Assembly: GCA_029959195.1 (NCBI GenBank) | Contig: CP114122.1 | Location: 186,001 to 250,000, forward strand | Direction of reading: 5' to 3' | Source of the DNA: Dictyophora rubrovolvata | Lineage: Eukaryota > Basidiomycota > Agaricomycetes > Phallales > Phallaceae | Length of the DNA: 64,000 bases | Part shown: positions 60,868 to 64,000 of the stretch, one piece after another | How the letters are laid out: the number at the start of each line of letters is the position of its first letter | How positions within the stretch are numbered: the first letter of the stretch is position 1 | The notes under the pieces: generated by a model | The model's input: the letters and a program-made list of their open reading frames with translations, nothing else | Databases searched by the model: none | What the model was told of the DNA's origin: nothing | Made by a program: the position numbers and the translations under genes

Positions 60868-62558
60868 ATGCCTAGGGCCACCAGAAAGTCAGACACACAG
60901 AAAAGAAGGATGAGGCAATGTAAGTACTATACCATATACTGTATGCCTTACTCAAAATCTGGTAGTTTTGAAGCAGTTGTGCTGTGAAACCAACCTGGTT
61001 ACAGAGCTACTTCAGGGAGAGATTAGTGAAGCTACCTTGGAGAAGTCGAAGGTATTAATTAGCAAGTATGAGCATGGGATGCCCAAAATTCACAAGGTAA
61101 TGTCTGCATTTTCCAGGTTATTTTCCATACTTCCTTTCTATCTAGCTCCCTGATCTCCTTGGGCTCCTTTCGGAGCTTCCAACTTCCGAAGGCCAGCATG
61201 CCTATAATGTCTACCAGAACACTAAGACCCAAGCTAAGCGAAAGCTATATGACACTCGCCAGCATTTCGTAAGCTATTCCTGCTCTTTAATATAGTTTCT
61301 GACTATTTGGTTTCTGACTATTTTTCAGCATAGGGGCTTAGGTCTGGGCAAGGCCCCTGTAGATACTGCAACGATGTGTTCGGAACTCGGAATTGAAGTT
61401 TGGGTGCGTGAGCGAATAAATAAGCCATGCATCAAATGCAGTGTTTTTTTGCATGACCCAGGTCTAGAATATTTAGAAGCTGATGTCAGGAGCTGTGCAC
61501 CTCCAAAATATACAACTGTCGGGAATAGCCCAAATTGGCTCCGAATTCTTGCTGAGAAGAGTGCTATTATCCAGAACTAAGAAGGTGAGTAAGCTGCTAT
61601 TGCAAATTAATACAGTACTCAGCTTTTATTAGGTTCAATCCAGCTGGTGGTATTGCACAACCTTTGTAGCAATACCAACATCCTTAAGTCAGTGAATTCT
61701 ACAATTGATGAGGCTGTATATGACCGTAACAATGTCTGAGTAAGCAGTTACTATTATATTTATCACTTATTTTTGAGAATATTACAGCCTCAGCATCCAG
61801 GCTCTTTAATTCAGGCTGGCTATAATGCTGGCTCACAAGATCCTCCAAGGTTTTTTAGACTTGTCAATAACCTTCAGAATAAAGTAAAAAAACTGCCAGA
61901 CGATGTTAGGAGAGATAAAGACTTAGATATTATTGGTGCCTTTTCACTCTTTTGGCATCTTGTTCGTGCACATGCTCCAGCTGAAATTATCCAGCATATC
62001 GAGGCGAAGTTAGAAGAGTCGGGAATGCCAGAGATGGCTGGGAAAGACAGCGAAGGTATATCTGTTATTTTTTATTCCTGCCAGCTATATCTTTATTTCA
62101 GGTACATCTGAATATCAAATCACTGTAGCTGGTCAGGACTATATATTTCCCTTCGTTCATCAGGCACCATCTGAGGGATATCTTGCTAAGGGATATATCT
62201 CGTAAGTCTAATTGTAAATTTATTTACTTTGGCTGAAGAATTTATCAGTTCAACACATACTGATCGTTGCTGGGCAGACTTTGCTTTTGTCTGGCAAACT
62301 AGCCACACTCAACTCACAAGCAAGCTACCAACTGGAGGTAACTTCGTAGATGTGACACTTCAAATTATTGTTGATTCTAGTCCTGATACACTTTTAATTT
62401 TTGAACCCAAATATCTTCATGGTACTACAATATTAGTACCTGAGATTTCTCGACATGGACTAGTTATAGCTTTTTCAACTCGTATCAAAGAAGCTTATGA
62501 CCTTGCTGTAGAGAAACATAGGGCTGGTGAATCCCCACTCCTTTATCCATATAATTAA
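60868..62558 (+). CDS. TET/JBP-like 2-oxoglutarate/Fe(II) dioxygenase domain protein, probably a degraded copy
   Basis: Resembles dispersed basidiomycete proteins ending in a 2OG-Fe(II) dioxygenase domain of the TET/JBP kind, often found beside DNA transposons. It starts MPRATRKSDTQKRRMRQ (basic), then LCCETNLVTELLQGEISEAT, EGQHAYNVYQNTKTQAKRKL, YTTVGNSPNWLRILAEKS and QLVVLHNLCSNTNILKSV. The C-terminal part reads GYNAGSQDPPRFFRLVNNLQ, EYQITVAGQDYIFPFV, STHTDRCWADFAFVW (HxD iron ligands), TGGNFVDVTLQI, DTLLIFEPKYLHGT (distal His) and GLVIAFSTR (2OG-binding Arg). The metal and co-substrate residues are therefore in place. With the strongest intron (GTGAGT at 61585 to TATTAG) an in-frame TAA falls at 61578-61580. 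A weaker GTGCTA donor at 61561 would avoid it. The next donor (near 61736) is also ambiguous. No transposase gene is visible in the window. TET assignment is inference from motif spacing. Confidence 0.62.
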
Positions 62559-62711
62559 TTCTATGTAATATAATATATTAGTTATCTTCATCATCAGTAA
62601 AAGAAGCAATGAGACAACTTTGTTCTGTCGTTTCTGAGATATCATCATCAGTTTCATCCAGATAAGCCAACCCAAAATCTAGCTCTGTATCACTATCACT
62701 ATCCAAGTTTG
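62559..62711. other. Short spacer after the TET-like gene
   Basis: 150 AT-rich bases with ATCATCATCAG-like repeats, probably 3' untranslated sequence. Nothing coding is seen. Confidence 0.4.
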
Positions 62712-64000
62712 TGTCATGATCCGATTCATGACATCACTAGCGATACGGATTCCTTATTATATTCCCTTATCTTATCGTACTTAAACGTTATCTTATCACA
62801 ATTGCTTCATAGACGCCACGACCGGAAGTCTTATCAGACTTCATTGCCGTTTTTACGAAGTCCTAGAGGCCGTCGTCTTCCTAGGACTTACAGTAAGCCG
62901 CAGATAGACCTTTGGTATAAATTCTAGTTCCAAACCACGCATGAGATCATCTATGACGGTCGTAGGTCCTTATGTGCTTTCCCTTTGTTCTTGTTGCCTC
63001 ATGTTTGCCACATGGCAAACTGACCCTGCATATACCTATGATACTCACGAATTGCTATGACATGTATACGTTCTCAAGTTCGTTATCTATTTCGAACTGA
63101 GATTCAAACCTCTAGCGTACTTGTATATAAAGCCTCCTATACTTCGTAGCTAGACTTCTCTTCAGACTTAATATCGAACCTAGTTCGATATCTCAATATA
63201 GTCTTCATTTCCCAATAGCACTTCAGTCATTTCCAAACGCTTTAAATCTAAACCGTCCATAGCGACAACGCCGTTCCGGCGTTGGATCCGCTACTTCTTC
63301 CATCTCTTGTTCTTCTGCTTTCTAGTCGACGATCTATTCTACCAGATCGTTTTAGACTTCTTAGAGCTTCGGCTCAACAAGATTCTATGACGACTCAAAG
63401 ATCCCAAATGACGTCAAGACAAGTAGAGCCAATGTCCAGAGGACTGTCGTGGTACAACCCACTCAGGTTGAGACCACGCTCTACGACATTACAGTGATGT
63501 TTGTATCATCATTAAATACGATTATTAACATTTATACATTTGTCGCCGATATCCGAGAATCGGTACTTAACAGTTTGCCACACCTTTGTTCCTGCCTCTG
63601 TTCCTACTCCTACTTCTGTTTTCATTCATATTCTCGTTCCCATTCTCGTTCCCATTTTCGTTCCCGTTCCCATTATCGAATAAATCATCGTACATAGGAA
63701 TAGGTCACATACGAACTACTTCACCATTGTATACAGTTTCTGACTGCATGGCTAGAGTGATACCGGGTAATAAGGCCATTTCGGAATCTTCTGGCTCATA
63801 TGAAAGCAGTGGAAGAGGAAGTGTGAATTGTAAGTTGATAAAAGACTCAGACATTCCAGTAAATATTTGCCAAAAATTGGATATTGATATAGGTTCGTAA
63901 TTTTGATGATGGAATAATTGATCAGCATGTAAGGCAAATTCAGATGGAACTAACGATTAAACTGGATGATCAGGTGGGGCCCAAAGTTGGGCAGCTCTAT
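62712..64000 (+). mobile_element. Possible 5' part of a Ty3/gypsy-like LTR element, cut by window edge
   Basis: From 62712 the sequence starts TGTCATGATCC, as many fungal Ty3/gypsy LTRs do. It continues with a TATATAAAGCC promoter-like box near 63124 and a hairpin CAACGCCGTTCCGGCGTTG, followed by TGGATCCGC, which could be a primer-binding site. A short gag-like beginning near 63390 and a Pro/Val-type repeat (63586-63677) follow. The right LTR and pol genes are outside the window, so family and wholeness cannot be settled. It appears degraded in the part seen. Moderately old by impression only. Confidence 0.35.
63586..63677 (+). repeat. GTTCC/CATTCTC pyrimidine-rich tandem repeat
   Basis: Degenerate units of GTTCCCATTCTC and GTTCCTACTCC are arranged head to tail for about 90 bases. 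In one frame they give a Val-Pro/Ile-Leu repeat. It may be a linker repeat of the surrounding element-like sequence. Confidence 0.6.

Overview
The window is a stretch of fungal nuclear DNA. Genes are split by many short introns, mostly 45-75 bases with GT...AG ends and TACTAAC-like branch sites, and no bacterial-style operons are seen. The gene set points to a basidiomycete, probably Agaricomycotina: a fused 3-isopropylmalate dehydratase, Vps15, secreted pepsin-like proteases, repeated HNH-nuclease-like genes and a TET/JBP-like dioxygenase gene. The species cannot be named from sequence alone.

Layout. 0-5 kb (+): the 3' part of a histidine-phosphatase (phosphoglycerate-mutase-like) gene cut by the window edge, a tartrate/D-malate dehydrogenase and an acyl-CoA thioesterase-like gene. 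5.2-7.2 kb (-): a DUF1308/UPF0415 gene. 8.1-9.3 kb (+): a conserved hypothetical with weak resemblance to 3-methyladenine glycosylases. 10.8-16.8 kb (+): two consecutive leucine-biosynthesis genes, 2-isopropylmalate synthase and 3-isopropylmalate dehydratase. 17.9-18.15 kb: a nearly perfect 112-bp-arm fold-back, just upstream of an ALDH7-type aldehyde dehydrogenase (18.2-20.5 kb). 21.3-22.3 kb (-) and 32.5-33.3 kb (+): two paralogous proteins with a cysteine/histidine pattern I cannot assign to a known family. Between them lies a phenol-2-monooxygenase-type flavoprotein (26.8-29.1 kb, -) and long gene-poor spacers. 33.8-41.8 kb: seryl-tRNA synthetase (-) and VPS15 (+), head to head across 194 bases.

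From 43 kb the window changes character. Two HNH-nuclease-like genes lie as a large inverted repeat with a truncated third copy between them, and a clean solo LTR with target-site duplication sits in the spacer. A roughly 460-base block of the two HNH copies is almost identical although the flanks are clearly diverged, which looks like gene conversion. Then come two tandem secreted aspartic proteases (49.5-53.8 kb), an alpha/beta hydrolase (55.7-58.0 kb), a repeat-rich stretch, the TET/JBP-like gene (60.9-62.6 kb), and what may be the 5' end of a Ty3/gypsy-like element running off the right edge.

Three otherwise well-preserved host-type genes carry an in-frame stop (4056 TGA, 56658 TGA, 61578 TAA), each explainable by one C-to-T (or G-to-A) change. 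The most distinctive observations are the cysteine-rich paralog pair, the converted HNH inverted repeat, the fold-back upstream of ALDH7, the LEU4-LEU1 adjacency, and the TGA that replaces a probable tryptophan in the thioesterase.

All gene models were built by reading exons by eye and joining them at plausible splice sites. No alignment or database search was run.
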